This document shows positions 37,501-46,497 of a stretch of DNA of 63,708 nt, in pieces. Each line of letters starts with the position of its first letter. The stretch's first letter is position 1. The translations under genes were made by a program, and so were the position numbers. The notes below the pieces were generated by a model. It worked only from the letters and a program-made list of their open reading frames with translations. It was not told where the DNA came from and made no database searches. This DNA is from a virus, in IMG/VR virus record IMGVR_UViG_3300028394_000003, positions 1-63,708 of that record; one strand, 5' to 3'.

Positions 37501-37568
37501 GCAGTAGAACTCGTCGGGAAGACGCTTTGAACCTCCACCCACACTTTTACACACACAGGAGATTTACA

Positions 37569-37826
37569 ATGAACCCATTTGAAATTCGCAATAGCCTTTT
37601 ACTTACGGCAAAAGACTTTATGACCCAGCAGTACGACGCACAGATCAAGGTCTGGGAACTGGCAAGTAAGGCAACAGAAAAATTTGAAGCTGCAGCCCCT
37701 AGCTTTCCCACAATGGCAGAGATTATTGAGCATGCCATTGAGATGAACAAATTCATCAGCGGGACTGTAGAGACAGAACTAATCAACGGCGCCAAAAAAT
37801 TAGGCGGCATAACTAAAGTATTCTAA
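37569..37826 (+). CDS. Unknown helical protein (85 aa)
   Basis: An 85-residue helical protein starting MNPFEIRNSLLLTAKDFM at the ATG after AGGAGATTTACA. The pattern of amphipathic helices recalls phasin-like small proteins, but the match is too weak to assign. About 70 untranslated bases separate it from promoter g. Confidence 0.65.
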   Translation: MNPFEIRNSLLLTAKDFMTQQYDAQIKVWELASKATEKFEAAAPSFPTMAEIIEHAIEMNKFISGTVETELINGAKKLGGITKVF

Positions 37827-37856
37827 AACTTTACAATCATTTACGAGAACTTTACA

Positions 37857-38006
37857 ATGGCAACTAAACCCGGTTTGTACGCAAATATTCAAAAAAAGAG
37901 AGAACGCATCGCAGCGGGCTCAGGCGAAAAGATGCGCAAGCCGGGCGCCAAGGGTGCACCCACTGCAGACGCATTTAAACAATCAGCTAAAACTGCTAAA
38001 AAATAA
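37857..38006 (+). CDS. Conserved small basic phage protein (49 aa)
   Basis: A 49-residue basic protein (MATKPGLYANIQKKRERIAA; MRKPGAKGAPTADAFKQSA). This pattern is common next to the DUF6321-like gene in phages. TAATG overlap with the next gene. Function unknown. Confidence 0.7.
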   Translation: MATKPGLYANIQKKRERIAAGSGEKMRKPGAKGAPTADAFKQSAKTAKK

Positions 38007-38281
38007 TGGCAACAAAGCACGACAAACCAATCCCACGTAAGACCACTGGCGTCGGTAAGACATACAACCCTATAGATAAGGGTGCAGGCATGACCGCTAA
38101 AGGTCGCGCAGAATACAACAGTAAGAACAACAGTAATTTAAAAGCACCAGCACCACATCCAAAGACAGACGCAGACAAAGGCCGTAAGGCATCTTTTTGT
38201 GCTCGCATGGAGGGTGTTGTCAAGAAATCAAAAGGCCCAGCTGAAAGAGCTAAGGCATCACTAAAAAATTGGAATTGTTAA
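38006..38281 (+). CDS. DUF6321-like basic protein
   Basis: A 91-residue Lys-rich protein with the recurring GMTAKGRAEYN...NLKAPAPHPKT and RKASFCARMEGV motifs. The family is widespread in phage genomes, often beside packaging or structural genes, with unknown role. Overlaps the TerS candidate by one base. Confidence 0.78.
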   Translation: MATKHDKPIPRKTTGVGKTYNPIDKGAGMTAKGRAEYNSKNNSNLKAPAPHPKTDADKGRKASFCARMEGVVKKSKGPAERAKASLKNWNC

Positions 38282-38658
38282 TGGCCAAAAAATTTAAGTT
38301 TAACGAAGATCTTGCCAAAGTTATATTAGAGCTGGGCCAACAGGGCGCGTCCCAAAAGGCGATGTATGCTGCTATTAACATTAGCAAAGACACGGCAGCA
38401 AAGTTAAAAAAAGAAGACCCCCTATTTGCAGAGACAATGTCTTTGGCCACAACTTACGGCCAAGCATTCTGGGAAAACATGATGTTAGCCAACATTGACA
38501 ACAAAACATTTAACTCCAGAGTTGCAGAAATTAGTTTACGTGGTCAGTATCCAGACGACTACCGCGAGCGTATGGATATAAAACAAGATATAAAACAAGA
38601 GGTTAAGATTGATTTCAATAAAGAAGTCGCAGAATTAATCGCCGCCCTAAAAACTTAA
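38281..38658 (+). CDS. Terminase small subunit candidate
   Basis: A 125-residue protein from ATG 38281. The N-terminal half (about 15-60) is a helix-turn-helix-like DNA-binding part (GQQGASQKAMYAAINISKDT). It continues with AFWENMMLANIDNKTFNSRV, ALRGQ-type segment (SLRGQYPDDYRER) and a C-terminal VDFNKEVAEL-like helix, the layout of TerS proteins. If correct, it sits on the opposite strand and about 16 kb from terL, which is unusual. Confidence 0.68.
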   Translation: MAKKFKFNEDLAKVILELGQQGASQKAMYAAINISKDTAAKLKKEDPLFAETMSLATTYGQAFWENMMLANIDNKTFNSRVAEISLRGQYPDDYRERMDIKQDIKQEVKIDFNKEVAELIAALKT

Positions 38659-38686
38659 AAATATTTATTTTCATTTTTCTCTAAAT

Positions 38687-38712
38687 AGGGGTCCGAAAGG
38701 GCCCCTTTTTTT
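38687..38712 (+). terminator. Intrinsic terminator merging into promoter h
   Basis: GGGGTCC-GAAA-GGGCCCC, a seven-pair stem with a GNRA-like loop, followed by TTTTTTT. The T tract is also the start of the TTTGCATTATTAT box of the next promoter. Confidence 0.85.
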
Positions 38713-38730
38713 GCATTATTATATATACGA
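38691..38730 (+). promoter_or_regulatory. Phage-specific promoter, copy h
   Basis: GCATTATTATATATACG starts at 38713; the -35-like position (38691) reads GTCCGA and lies in the terminator stem. Downstream is the DUF2800 nuclease gene at 38761, then SSB-like and others. Confidence 0.6.
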
Positions 38731-38760
38731 TTAAACAGATTAACAGATTAAAAGGCAAAA

Positions 38761-39894
38761 ATGACAGCTCACGCGATTTTATCAGCTTCAGGCTCCAAGA
38801 GGTGGTTATCATGTACACCCAGCGCACGCTTAGAGGCCACACTTCCAGAACAAAAAAGAAACAACGGGGCATTTGACTTCTCCCAAGAAGGCACCATGGC
38901 CCACTCACTGGCAGAGGTTAAATTACGGCATCATTTTGGTCAAATAGGAATTGAAGAATATGAAAAAGAATATGAAATCATTAGGGCAACACCCTACTAC
39001 AACGACGACTTTGAGGCTAACGTCGATAATTACGTTCTATATGTCCGCAGTCAAATCGGTGAGGGTGATACCCCGTTATTTGAACAGCGCGTGGATTTCT
39101 CTGACTGGGTTCCTGACGGTTTTGGTACAGCCGATGTGGTTATACTTTCTAAGCACGCCATTCGCGTCATCGACCTCAAGTTTGGAAAAGGAGTCCCCGT
39201 ATCCGCGCTCGACAACACACAGCTGCGACTATACGCGCTCGGTGCGTACAGCAAATTTAAAGAAGAATACCCAGACATTACAGAAGTCAGTTATACGATA
39301 CATCAGCCCCGACTTGACAGTATCAGTACCGATGGTACCACCGTCAGTAAACTGGTCGACTGGGCCAACTACTTCGTTAAACCAAAAGCCAAGAAAGCGT
39401 GGGCCGGCAGCGGTGAGTTCCTTCCCGGTGACTGGTGCCAGTTCTGCAAAGCAAAAGCGCAGTGCCGCGCCCGCAGTGATTTCAACTCAGAACTCGCCAA
39501 GCAAGACTTCAAAGCCCCAGCTCTCCTCAGTGAAGAAGAAGTCAGTGAAGTCCTCGTCAAAGCGCAAAATTTAAGGGCTTGGGCCAATGACGTAGAAGAC
39601 TATGCATTGACTAGAGCTGTTGAGCAAAGCATTATTCCACCCGGATTTAAACTATCAACAACGGTAACCCATCGCAAGATAACAGACCAAGCACTAGCCG
39701 CCGTGGTGTTAATAGAAAAGGGAATGGATGAGTCAATTATTTGGGAGCAACCAAAACTAAAGTCTATTGCTGCGCTTGAAAAGTTAGGCCCAAAGGGTCA
39801 ACTAACGGCATGGCTTGGTGATTTAGTTATTAGGCCGGATGGCGCACCTAAGCTAGTAAAAGAAAAAGAAAACGCCAAGGAAGACTTCGCATGA
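38761..39894 (+). CDS. DUF2800 (Cas4/RecB-like) nuclease
   Basis: A 377-residue PD-(D/E)xK nuclease. Visible parts: SASGSKRWLSCTPSARLEA at the start, FGTADVVILSK and VIDLKFGKGVPVSA (Asp and DLK catalytic residues, about 118-145), QLRLYALGAY, and the Cys cluster WCQFCKAKAQCRA (about 223-236) that in Cas4-like proteins binds an Fe-S cluster. DUF2800 is the usual partner of DUF2815, SNF2, VRR-NUC and Pol A in phage replication modules. Confidence 0.88.
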   Translation: MTAHAILSASGSKRWLSCTPSARLEATLPEQKRNNGAFDFSQEGTMAHSLAEVKLRHHFGQIGIEEYEKEYEIIRATPYYNDDFEANVDNYVLYVRSQIGEGDTPLFEQRVDFSDWVPDGFGTADVVILSKHAIRVIDLKFGKGVPVSALDNTQLRLYALGAYSKFKEEYPDITEVSYTIHQPRLDSISTDGTTVSKLVDWANYFVKPKAKKAWAGSGEFLPGDWCQFCKAKAQCRARSDFNSELAKQDFKAPALLSEEEVSEVLVKAQNLRAWANDVEDYALTRAVEQSIIPPGFKLSTTVTHRKITDQALAAVVLIEKGMDESIIWEQPKLKSIAALEKLGPKGQLTAWLGDLVIRPDGAPKLVKEKENAKEDFA

Positions 39895-40034
39895 GTACTT
39901 GGCTAATAGCGGCCATGGGCTTAGTTTATTTAGTTGTGGCTATTGATCAATTTATAAAAGGCGGTGTGGGCACTGGCATCATGTTTTTAGGGTACGCTAT
40001 TGGAAACGTGGGGCTGGTAATCGTAGCTAAATAA
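39891..40034 (+). CDS. Small membrane protein (47 aa)
   Basis: A 47-residue protein with two hydrophobic helices (MSTWLIAAMGLVYLVVAI; FLGYAIGNVGLVIVAK) joined by a Gly-rich turn. ATGA overlap with the nuclease gene. Function unknown. Confidence 0.62.
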   Translation: MSTWLIAAMGLVYLVVAIDQFIKGGVGTGIMFLGYAIGNVGLVIVAK

Positions 40035-40052
40035 TAATTATAAAAGGCTACT

Positions 40053-40310
40053 ATGATGGTACAATGTTATGGTTCAGAATTTGAAATTCCAGACTTATTA
40101 ATAAACAAGTTTTTTAAAGATTTTGATGGGCTGCCCGGTAGCGGGCAACGAGAAAATATATGTAGTTTAAGAAATTCAGTTGATGAAATTCTAGATGTTG
40201 TAGCAGAAGACCCAGAGATGTTGCATGAGCCAGAGTACTTATCTGATTTTTTAAGGGCACTGGCAATGAAGCAAGCATTAGCAAATCATGGTATTCTGTA
40301 TGATTCTTAG
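40053..40310 (+). CDS. Unknown small protein
   Basis: An 85-residue acidic helical protein (FEIPDLLINKFFKDFDG; YLSDFLRALAMKQAL). No family recognised. A hairpin without T tract (40327-40353) follows it. Confidence 0.63.
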   Translation: MMVQCYGSEFEIPDLLINKFFKDFDGLPGSGQRENICSLRNSVDEILDVVAEDPEMLHEPEYLSDFLRALAMKQALANHGILYDS

Positions 40311-40326
40311 TTATTTAAGGGTAGAC

Positions 40327-40353
40327 GAACAGGCCCCTACTGAAGTCCTGTTC
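40327..40353 (+). other. Hairpin before the DUF2815 gene
   Basis: GAACAGG and CCTGTTC pair around a 13-base loop. No T tract follows, so it is more likely an mRNA-stability or translational element for the DUF2815 gene starting at 40378. Confidence 0.45.
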
Positions 40354-40377
40354 TACAGTTAAAAAGGTAATATCATC

Positions 40378-40905
40378 ATGGCAGCTAAATCAGTAAGAAC
40401 CAAACTAGTAACAAACAAAGTTCGTTTGTCTTTCGTTAACGTATTTGAACCAGCCGAGACATTAAACGGCGTACTTAAATATTCGACAATGGTATTAATT
40501 CCAAAGTCTGATAAAGAAGGTGTTGCCCGTTTTAATAAGGCATTTGAAGATACTAAGCAAGCCAATGCAGCATTCTTTGGTGGCTCAGTACCTAAGCTAT
40601 TAAAAGGTGGCTTACGTGATGGTGATGCAGAAAAAGAAGATCCAGAATTCGTGGGCCATTATTTCTTTAATGCTTACGCAAATATTGATCGTAAACCTGG
40701 CGTTGTAGACGCTGAAGTAAACCCAATCCTTGATAAGAATGAAGTGTACAGTGGTTGTTATGGTCGCGTGTCAATTGACTTGTTTCCGTATGACACAGCA
40801 GGCGCCCGTGGTATTGCTGTTGGCTTAAACAACGTTCAGAAGTTAGAAGACGGAGAACGTTTAGGTGGAGCTAGTACATCAGCAGCAACAGATTTTGCAG
40901 CATAA
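40378..40905 (+). CDS. DUF2815 single-stranded DNA-binding-like protein
   Basis: A 175-residue protein with the DUF2815 beginning (NKVRLSFVNVFEPAETLNG then KYSTMVLIPKSDKE) and an IDLFPYDTAGARGIAVGLNN segment, consistent with an OB-like fold. DUF2815 proteins are associated with DUF2800 nucleases and family A polymerases, and are thought to bind single-stranded DNA. The end is low-complexity (GGASTSAATDFAA) rather than acidic. Confidence 0.85.
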   Translation: MAAKSVRTKLVTNKVRLSFVNVFEPAETLNGVLKYSTMVLIPKSDKEGVARFNKAFEDTKQANAAFFGGSVPKLLKGGLRDGDAEKEDPEFVGHYFFNAYANIDRKPGVVDAEVNPILDKNEVYSGCYGRVSIDLFPYDTAGARGIAVGLNNVQKLEDGERLGGASTSAATDFAA

Positions 40906-40934
40906 GTAGTTCCTTTAGTAGTACCCGCAGTACT

Positions 40935-40969
40935 GGGAGTGTCCATAGAAGCTGTGGCCTCCCTTTTTT
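40935..40969 (+). terminator. Intrinsic terminator after the DUF2815 gene
   Basis: GGGAG and CTCCC close a hairpin of about 29 bases with inner pairing, followed by TTTTTT. It lies between the SSB-like gene and nrdJ. Confidence 0.68.
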
Positions 40970-40996
40970 ATCCACCAACTAACATAAAAAGAAACC

Positions 40997-42871
40997 ATGG
41001 ACCAATACCGTGAATACATTGCCGCCAGCCGCTACGCCAGATACATTGATGACAAAGGTCGTCGTGAAACTTGGCAAGAGACAGTACAACGATTTATAGA
41101 TTACATTTTTGAAAGAACGCCAGCAATAGCTGAAGATAAACAAACCAAAAAAGAATTATTTAACGCAATACTTAACCATGAACTAATGCCGTCAATGCGT
41201 GCCTTGATGACGGCAGGAAAGAGTGCCGACCGTGATAACACTTGCATCTATAATTGCTCGTATCTCCCAGTGGATGACCCCAAGTCATTTGACGAAGCCA
41301 TGTTCATCCTCTTGTGCGGAACTGGAGTTGGTTTCTCAGTCGAATCAAAGTATATTAATGATCTGCCGGAAGTGCCAGACCGTTTATTCGATTCCGAGCA
41401 TACGATTTCCGTCCACGACTCTAAAGAAGGATGGGCCAAATCACTACGTCTACTCCTCGCTCACCTCTACAGTGGCGAAGTCCCAAAATGGGACATCAGT
41501 AAAGTACGACCCGCCGGAGCCAGACTTAAAACATTTGGTGGAAGAGCTTCCGGGCCAGAACCATTAGTAGACTTGTTTGCGTTTACCGTGGCAATGTTTA
41601 AAAATGCTAAGGGCCGTAAACTTAACTCACTAGAGTGCCATGACTTAATGTGTAAGATTGGTGAGGTAGTTGTCGTTGGCGGTGTGCGAAGATCTGCTAT
41701 GATTAGCTTATCTGATTTAAATGACGAAAGGATTCGACATGCAAAAACTGGACCGTGGTGGGAAACCGCGCCTCACAGAGCGCTTGCTAACAATTCTGCT
41801 GTATATAACGAAACGCCAACCGTTGGTAAGTTTATGGAGGAGTGGGTCTCCCTTTACAACTCGCATAGTGGAGAGCGCGGAATCTTTAACAGAGAAGCTG
41901 CAAAGAAAACTGTGGCCAAATACGGTCATAGAGACGTTGATTATGATTTTGGTACTAACCCTTGTAGCGAAATTATTTTACGACCTTATCAGTTTTGCAA
42001 TCTTACAGAAGCTGTTATAAGACATGACGACACCAAAGAATCTCTCTTGCGCAAGGTTAGACTGGCAACAATCTTGGGGACAATTCAATCTTCGTTTACC
42101 AAGTTCCCTTATCTGCGAAAAGTGTGGCAACGCAATACGGAAGAAGAAAGACTTCTTGGCGTGTCCTTCACTGGAATCTACGACAACAAACTTACATGTA
42201 CTCAAGGAGAAGAGCTAAATGTTATCCTCACACAGTTACGAGAAATGGCTAGGGCAACAAATAAACAGTGGGCTGAAAGACTTGGAGTCCCTACAAGCGC
42301 AGCTATCACTTGCGTTAAACCTTCGGGAACAGTTTCCCAGCTTGTTGATAGCGCAAGTGGAATCCATCCTCGTCACGCTAAGTATTACATTAGACGAGTT
42401 AGAGGAGACAAAAAGGATCCTCTTAGCCAGTTCTTAATACAACAAGGAATACCAAATGAAGAGTGCGTCTATAAGCCAACCCAAACCGTCGTATTTAGCT
42501 TCCCTCAAAAAGCGCCTGACGGACTCACTCGCGATGATGTTACTCCGATTAAGCATCTGGAGCTTTGGCTTACTTATCAAAGACACTGGTGTGAGCATAA
42601 GCCTAGCGTCACAATCTCCGTCGAAGAAAAAGACTGGCCAAGTGTCGGCGCGTGGACGTGGGAAAACTTTAGCGAAATCAGCGGCGTCAGCTACCTCCCG
42701 TACGACGGCGGCACGTACCGCCAAGCCCCGTACGAAGAGTGCACCGAAGAAGAGTATAACGAGCTCAAAGCCAAGATCCCCACGATCAACTGGAGCGAGC
42801 TCAAAGAAGTAACAGATAACGTTGAGGGGGCGCAGATGTTAGCATGTAGCGCCGGATCCTGTGAGGTCTGA
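40997..42871 (+). CDS. nrdJ: Class II (adenosylcobalamin-dependent) ribonucleotide reductase
   Basis: A 624-residue monomeric-type NrdJ. The three active-site cysteines are visible: Cys87 (YNCSYLP), Cys323 in NPCSE with Asn321 and Glu325 (radical site), and Cys334 (FCNLTE). The phosphate-binding VKPSGTVSQLVDSASGIHPRH segment is present, and the C-terminus ends CSAGSCEV with the expected Cys pair. It reduces ribonucleotides to deoxynucleotides using B12, so replication needs host or environmental cobalamin. No cobalamin riboswitch is seen upstream. Flanked by terminators on both sides. Confidence 0.93.
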   Translation: MDQYREYIAASRYARYIDDKGRRETWQETVQRFIDYIFERTPAIAEDKQTKKELFNAILNHELMPSMRALMTAGKSADRDNTCIYNCSYLPVDDPKSFDEAMFILLCGTGVGFSVESKYINDLPEVPDRLFDSEHTISVHDSKEGWAKSLRLLLAHLYSGEVPKWDISKVRPAGARLKTFGGRASGPEPLVDLFAFTVAMFKNAKGRKLNSLECHDLMCKIGEVVVVGGVRRSAMISLSDLNDERIRHAKTGPWWETAPHRALANNSAVYNETPTVGKFMEEWVSLYNSHSGERGIFNREAAKKTVAKYGHRDVDYDFGTNPCSEIILRPYQFCNLTEAVIRHDDTKESLLRKVRLATILGTIQSSFTKFPYLRKVWQRNTEEERLLGVSFTGIYDNKLTCTQGEELNVILTQLREMARATNKQWAERLGVPTSAAITCVKPSGTVSQLVDSASGIHPRHAKYYIRRVRGDKKDPLSQFLIQQGIPNEECVYKPTQTVVFSFPQKAPDGLTRDDVTPIKHLELWLTYQRHWCEHKPSVTISVEEKDWPSVGAWTWENFSEISGVSYLPYDGGTYRQAPYEECTEEEYNELKAKIPTINWSELKEVTDNVEGAQMLACSAGSCEV

Positions 42872-42955
42872 CCCTTGGAAGTGCCCACCGCTTAATCTCT
42901 TTAATTGGAGTATTAGCTGGCGGTGGAAGAAATAGATTCACATGGTGGTGATATT

Positions 42956-42985
42956 GGGGCGGCTTTTACAGCGCCCCTTTTTTTT
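42956..42985 (+). terminator. Intrinsic terminator after nrdJ
   Basis: GGGGCG-gcttttacag-CGCCCC followed by eight T. It is followed at once by TTATGGTATAAC, a possible weak promoter for the polymerase block. Confidence 0.88.
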
Positions 42986-43002
42986 ATGGTATAACAGGTA
43001 AT

Positions 43003-43200
43003 ATGTCAAAAAGTGTATTTGAACCCTCTAACGATGAATTACCAAATTATTGCCTTGAGAAAGAGTTCCCACTGTTTAAAAAAAATGTTAGGGATATGTT
43101 TCCCTTAATAACAGTTTGTCCAAATTGCAAAAATTCTGTCTATAAATATAATAGAAAAAAATCATGCAATTTAAATCAGGAGTCAGATAATGATCTATAG
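43003..43200 (+). CDS. Small zinc-ribbon-like protein
   Basis: A 65-residue protein with CPNCKNSVYKYNRKKSC, giving a CxxC and a further Cys. It overlaps the polymerase start by 11 bases. Its A/T-rich sequence differs from the polymerase gene. Function unknown. Confidence 0.6.
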   Translation: MSKSVFEPSNDELPNYCLEKEFPLFKKNVRDMFPLITVCPNCKNSVYKYNRKKSCNLNQESDNDL

Positions 43201-45118
43201 CATCGACTTTGAAACACGTAGTTTTGCCGACTTGGCAAAGGTCGGACTTGATAAGTACGCCAACTGCCTATCCACCCAAGTAATATGTATTGCGTTCGGT
43301 ACTACACCAAACAATGTAGAAGTTGTCGGTTCAGACAACCCCAATTTCTCAAATGTAAAACCGTTAGATAAGCTGTTGCATCACGTCCGCAACGACGGCA
43401 AAATCCAAGCATGGAATGCCTTGTTTGAATACGCGATCTGGAACTGTGTCTGTGTGCCAAAATACGGCTGGCCAGAATTAAAGCTGGAGCAGTGTATTGA
43501 CACCATGGGCATAGCAGCAGCTAACAACATCCCTCAGGCGCTTGGTGACGCCGCCTTGTTTATGGATGCAAACCAGAAAAAGGACATTCGCGGCAGGCAA
43601 CTAATCCAGAAGCTATGCAAGCCAAATAAGAAGGGCCAATTTGATAATGACTTTTTACTGATGGATGAGATGTTTGAATACTGTAAGCAGGACGTACGTG
43701 CTGAAATGGCTTTAGGAAGCATTTTAAAGCCCATTAGCGACCTCGAACAGGAGGTATGGGTACTCACCCAACGGATCAATTTAAGAGGCGTACCGGTCGA
43801 TCCTGTTGAGCTGCGTAACGCCGTTACGGCGGTAGAGACTACCCAGGCTGCCATTGACGCAGAATGTATGGCCATAACTGGCTGTAAGCCATCTGAGCGA
43901 GCTAAGCTGCTTGAATGGTTAAACAACCGTGGCGCCAAGCTGGACGATTTGACCGCAGATACCGTTTCAAAAATGCTGCAGTGCAACATTCATAAGAAAA
44001 TACGCCGTGTGCTAGAGCTACGCCAAGATGGCACACAGACCTCAACGGCGAAGTTTGCCAAAATGCAGGAGATACAACGAAATGGCAGAATCAGGAACAC
44101 GCTCATCTATCACGGGGCTTCTACTGGCCGTTGGGCATCTAGGGGTGGTCTCAATCTTCAAAATCTGGCTCGTCCTACACTCACGGATAATGAGGTTGAG
44201 ATGGCGCTACCAAGGGTATTTACAGAAGCGACTGGTTCAATGGACGAACTGTCCTCACTCGTCCGCGCTGCTATTAAGGCTCCCGAGCAACAAACCTTTG
44301 TGGATGTGGATTTTAGCTCAATTGAAAACCGAGTTGGCGTCTACTTGGCTGGCCAGAAAAATAAGATCGAGTTATTCCGTAGTGGTCTTGACGAGTATAA
44401 GACGTTTGCATCTGAGTCGCTATACAATATACCGTACGAGGCGGTCACTAAGGAACAGAGGCAGATAGCCAAGTCAGCCGTATTGGGCGCGATGTTTGGT
44501 CAGGGCGCCAAGGGGCTGGTGAAGTATGCTAGTGGGATGGGTGTCGAGATGGATGAAGCGCAGGCTGAGCTATCAGTCAGCAACTACCGTTCATCGTATG
44601 TGATGGTAAAAAATTTGTGGGAGATGTTTGACCTTGCTGCTAAAAACGCAATAAAGGACCCCGGCAAAGCTCAGATGGTTGGTAAAAAGATTTTGATGAA
44701 GGTCGCCAACGGCGTTCTTTGTATGCAGTTACCCAGTAAGCGTGTCATCCGCTGGCAGAGGCCAAAGTTCGAGTTGTTCGAGACACCGTGGGGTGACAAG
44801 AGAATGTGCGTCACTGTTTACAGTCAGAATACTTTCACTCGGCAGTGGAGTACAAACGCTTTGATCGGCAGCAGTATGTTTCAGTCCGCCGTTCAAGCGA
44901 CTGCTAGAGATTTTCTTGCCGTGGCTATGCTTAATCTTGAGAAGGCCGGTTACAACGTGGTCAATAGCGTGCATGATGAAGTTTTACTCCTTGTGGAAGA
45001 ACAAAACGGGGAGTCCGCACTGGCCGACGTAATCAAAATTATGACTACACCGCCGGAGTGGGCGCCCGATTTTCCTCTTGCTGCGGAGGGGTGGCATGGT
45101 AAACGCTACCGTAAGTAA
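43190..45118 (+). CDS. DNA polymerase, family A, with 3'-5' exonuclease
   Basis: A 642-residue polymerase. Exonuclease: SIDFET (Asp6, Glu8), WNALFE (Asn76, Glu80) and YCKQD (Tyr164, Asp168). Polymerase: motif A DFSSIENR (Asp374, Glu379), motif B RQIAKSAVLGAMFGQG (Arg424, Lys428, Leu432, Phe436), motif C VHDE (595-597). The position equal to E. coli Phe762 is Leu432, a variant seen in some viral Pol A. It is the replicative enzyme of the phage. Its TAA directly abuts the stop of the convergent gene at 45119. Confidence 0.93.
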   Translation: MIYSIDFETRSFADLAKVGLDKYANCLSTQVICIAFGTTPNNVEVVGSDNPNFSNVKPLDKLLHHVRNDGKIQAWNALFEYAIWNCVCVPKYGWPELKLEQCIDTMGIAAANNIPQALGDAALFMDANQKKDIRGRQLIQKLCKPNKKGQFDNDFLLMDEMFEYCKQDVRAEMALGSILKPISDLEQEVWVLTQRINLRGVPVDPVELRNAVTAVETTQAAIDAECMAITGCKPSERAKLLEWLNNRGAKLDDLTADTVSKMLQCNIHKKIRRVLELRQDGTQTSTAKFAKMQEIQRNGRIRNTLIYHGASTGRWASRGGLNLQNLARPTLTDNEVEMALPRVFTEATGSMDELSSLVRAAIKAPEQQTFVDVDFSSIENRVGVYLAGQKNKIELFRSGLDEYKTFASESLYNIPYEAVTKEQRQIAKSAVLGAMFGQGAKGLVKYASGMGVEMDEAQAELSVSNYRSSYVMVKNLWEMFDLAAKNAIKDPGKAQMVGKKILMKVANGVLCMQLPSKRVIRWQRPKFELFETPWGDKRMCVTVYSQNTFTRQWSTNALIGSSMFQSAVQATARDFLAVAMLNLEKAGYNVVNSVHDEVLLLVEEQNGESALADVIKIMTTPPEWAPDFPLAAEGWHGKRYRK

Positions 45119-46471
45119 TTACTTTGGTATTGAGTAGTAACGGTCACCCGCTTTCACAATCTTAGATCCGCGTTCTTCTTCAGCGGCCTCTGCTTTGTGA
45201 AATGTTGGGTGACTTTTTCCTTTTAGCACGACATAACTATCTTCTGGTAAACCATGAAGCATACGTTCGTCATCCGATGTTGGAGCTACAGAACCCCAAT
45301 GGCCAGCATTTTCGCCAGTTCCATTGGGTCCCATACCATAAGCTGTGGCTGTTTGATAGTCATAGTCCTTACCCCGTGGGTTAAATACCAAACCACCGTC
45401 TGCGTGACCAATATCTTCCAAGCTACGCAAATATTTATCAGTAACTTGCTGGCTTGGAGTGGTTCGAACTAAATCATAGTAGCCAGGTTCGCGCCCTTTG
45501 AACTCTTTAAATTGATTAATAAAATCTGGTATACCATGTTCTTTCGGCACTGGAGCAAAAGCTACGCCTTTATCTTCACCTTTTAAAATGTAAGGGAATG
45601 CTGAATGCAAATCTGGGCGATGTTCAATTTCATTATTTAAAGTAAACAAACGAGTCCCTAATGAATGTGTTGGAGCACCAACAGTCATAGGGTCTGTCAT
45701 CTCTTGCATAATTCCAGGGTAGTCAATAATACGGCCTTTAGTACCACCAACACCTTTACCACTCATTAATGTAGATAAAGCCCCACGACGATTAAATGTA
45801 TCGCCATATTGTGCTAAATGCTCTGGATTACCAATGTCAAAATTTTCTGGAAACAATCCTTTAGTTTCTTTTCCAGTGGCCAATGTAGAATTTATTTTTG
45901 CTTGTAATTCAGGAGTTAAATTTCCCAATCTTGATTGTCGATTAAATTCATTTGTTAACATATCATAAACGTGCTGATTAGAATGGTGCTGTGTTTCGCC
46001 ACCAATCATGGGAGTCCAAATTGCTTGATCACCAAACTTTTTATTAACGTTAACAATCCCACTTGCTGTAGGCTTTTTTCCTACTCCCCATGCTGCTTGA
46101 GCTGCGGCGTATTCTGGCTTTTCTAATTGAAATTTTGAAAAACCAGGGCCACCTAAATCGCCTTCAGTAGAACGCATTCTATCTGATTGAGTTACATTAA
46201 GCCATTTACCCTCATGCGGAGCAAGTGCTTCACTAGCTTTTAAAACGTTAGTTGCTTTTGGTACAAATTTACTAATAGATCCCATTAAACCTGGGACCAT
46301 ATCCATAGCTTCTCTAGCAGCAGATTCATTTGGGGTGTAAAGCCCTTTATCCTTTGAGTAACCAATTGCATTATCAGTTACCCAACGCTGGTGCTCTAAG
46401 TTAGCTTTAGTTTTTTCTGGCAGCTCAGCGATATAGTCGCGTGCCATTGTGGACAGGTTTGGACCCCGCAC
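45119..46471 (-). CDS. Virion-associated protein, unknown
   Basis: A 450-residue protein; the start at 46471 is GTG, and an ATG at 46447 (MARDYIAELP) is an alternative. It has mixed alpha/beta sequence, a DIGHADGGLVFNP motif like the GG motifs of its neighbours, and a C-terminal YVVLKGKSHPTFHKAEAAEE. Last gene of the right minus-strand block; its stop touches the polymerase stop with no space. Probably a minor virion or ejected protein. Confidence 0.72.
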   Translation of the reverse strand: MRGPNLSTMARDYIAELPEKTKANLEHQRWVTDNAIGYSKDKGLYTPNESAAREAMDMVPGLMGSISKFVPKATNVLKASEALAPHEGKWLNVTQSDRMRSTEGDLGGPGFSKFQLEKPEYAAAQAAWGVGKKPTASGIVNVNKKFGDQAIWTPMIGGETQHHSNQHVYDMLTNEFNRQSRLGNLTPELQAKINSTLATGKETKGLFPENFDIGNPEHLAQYGDTFNRRGALSTLMSGKGVGGTKGRIIDYPGIMQEMTDPMTVGAPTHSLGTRLFTLNNEIEHRPDLHSAFPYILKGEDKGVAFAPVPKEHGIPDFINQFKEFKGREPGYYDLVRTTPSQQVTDKYLRSLEDIGHADGGLVFNPRGKDYDYQTATAYGMGPNGTGENAGHWGSVAPTSDDERMLHGLPEDSYVVLKGKSHPTFHKAEAAEEERGSKIVKAGDRYYSIPK

Positions 46472-46497
46472 TGGCCCGACTTTATTGAAAGTGCCAG

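Noticed and set aside
40906-40996. Cobalamin riboswitch before nrdJ
   Set aside because: The space is only about 90 bases, mostly a terminator, and has no B12-box-like sequence.
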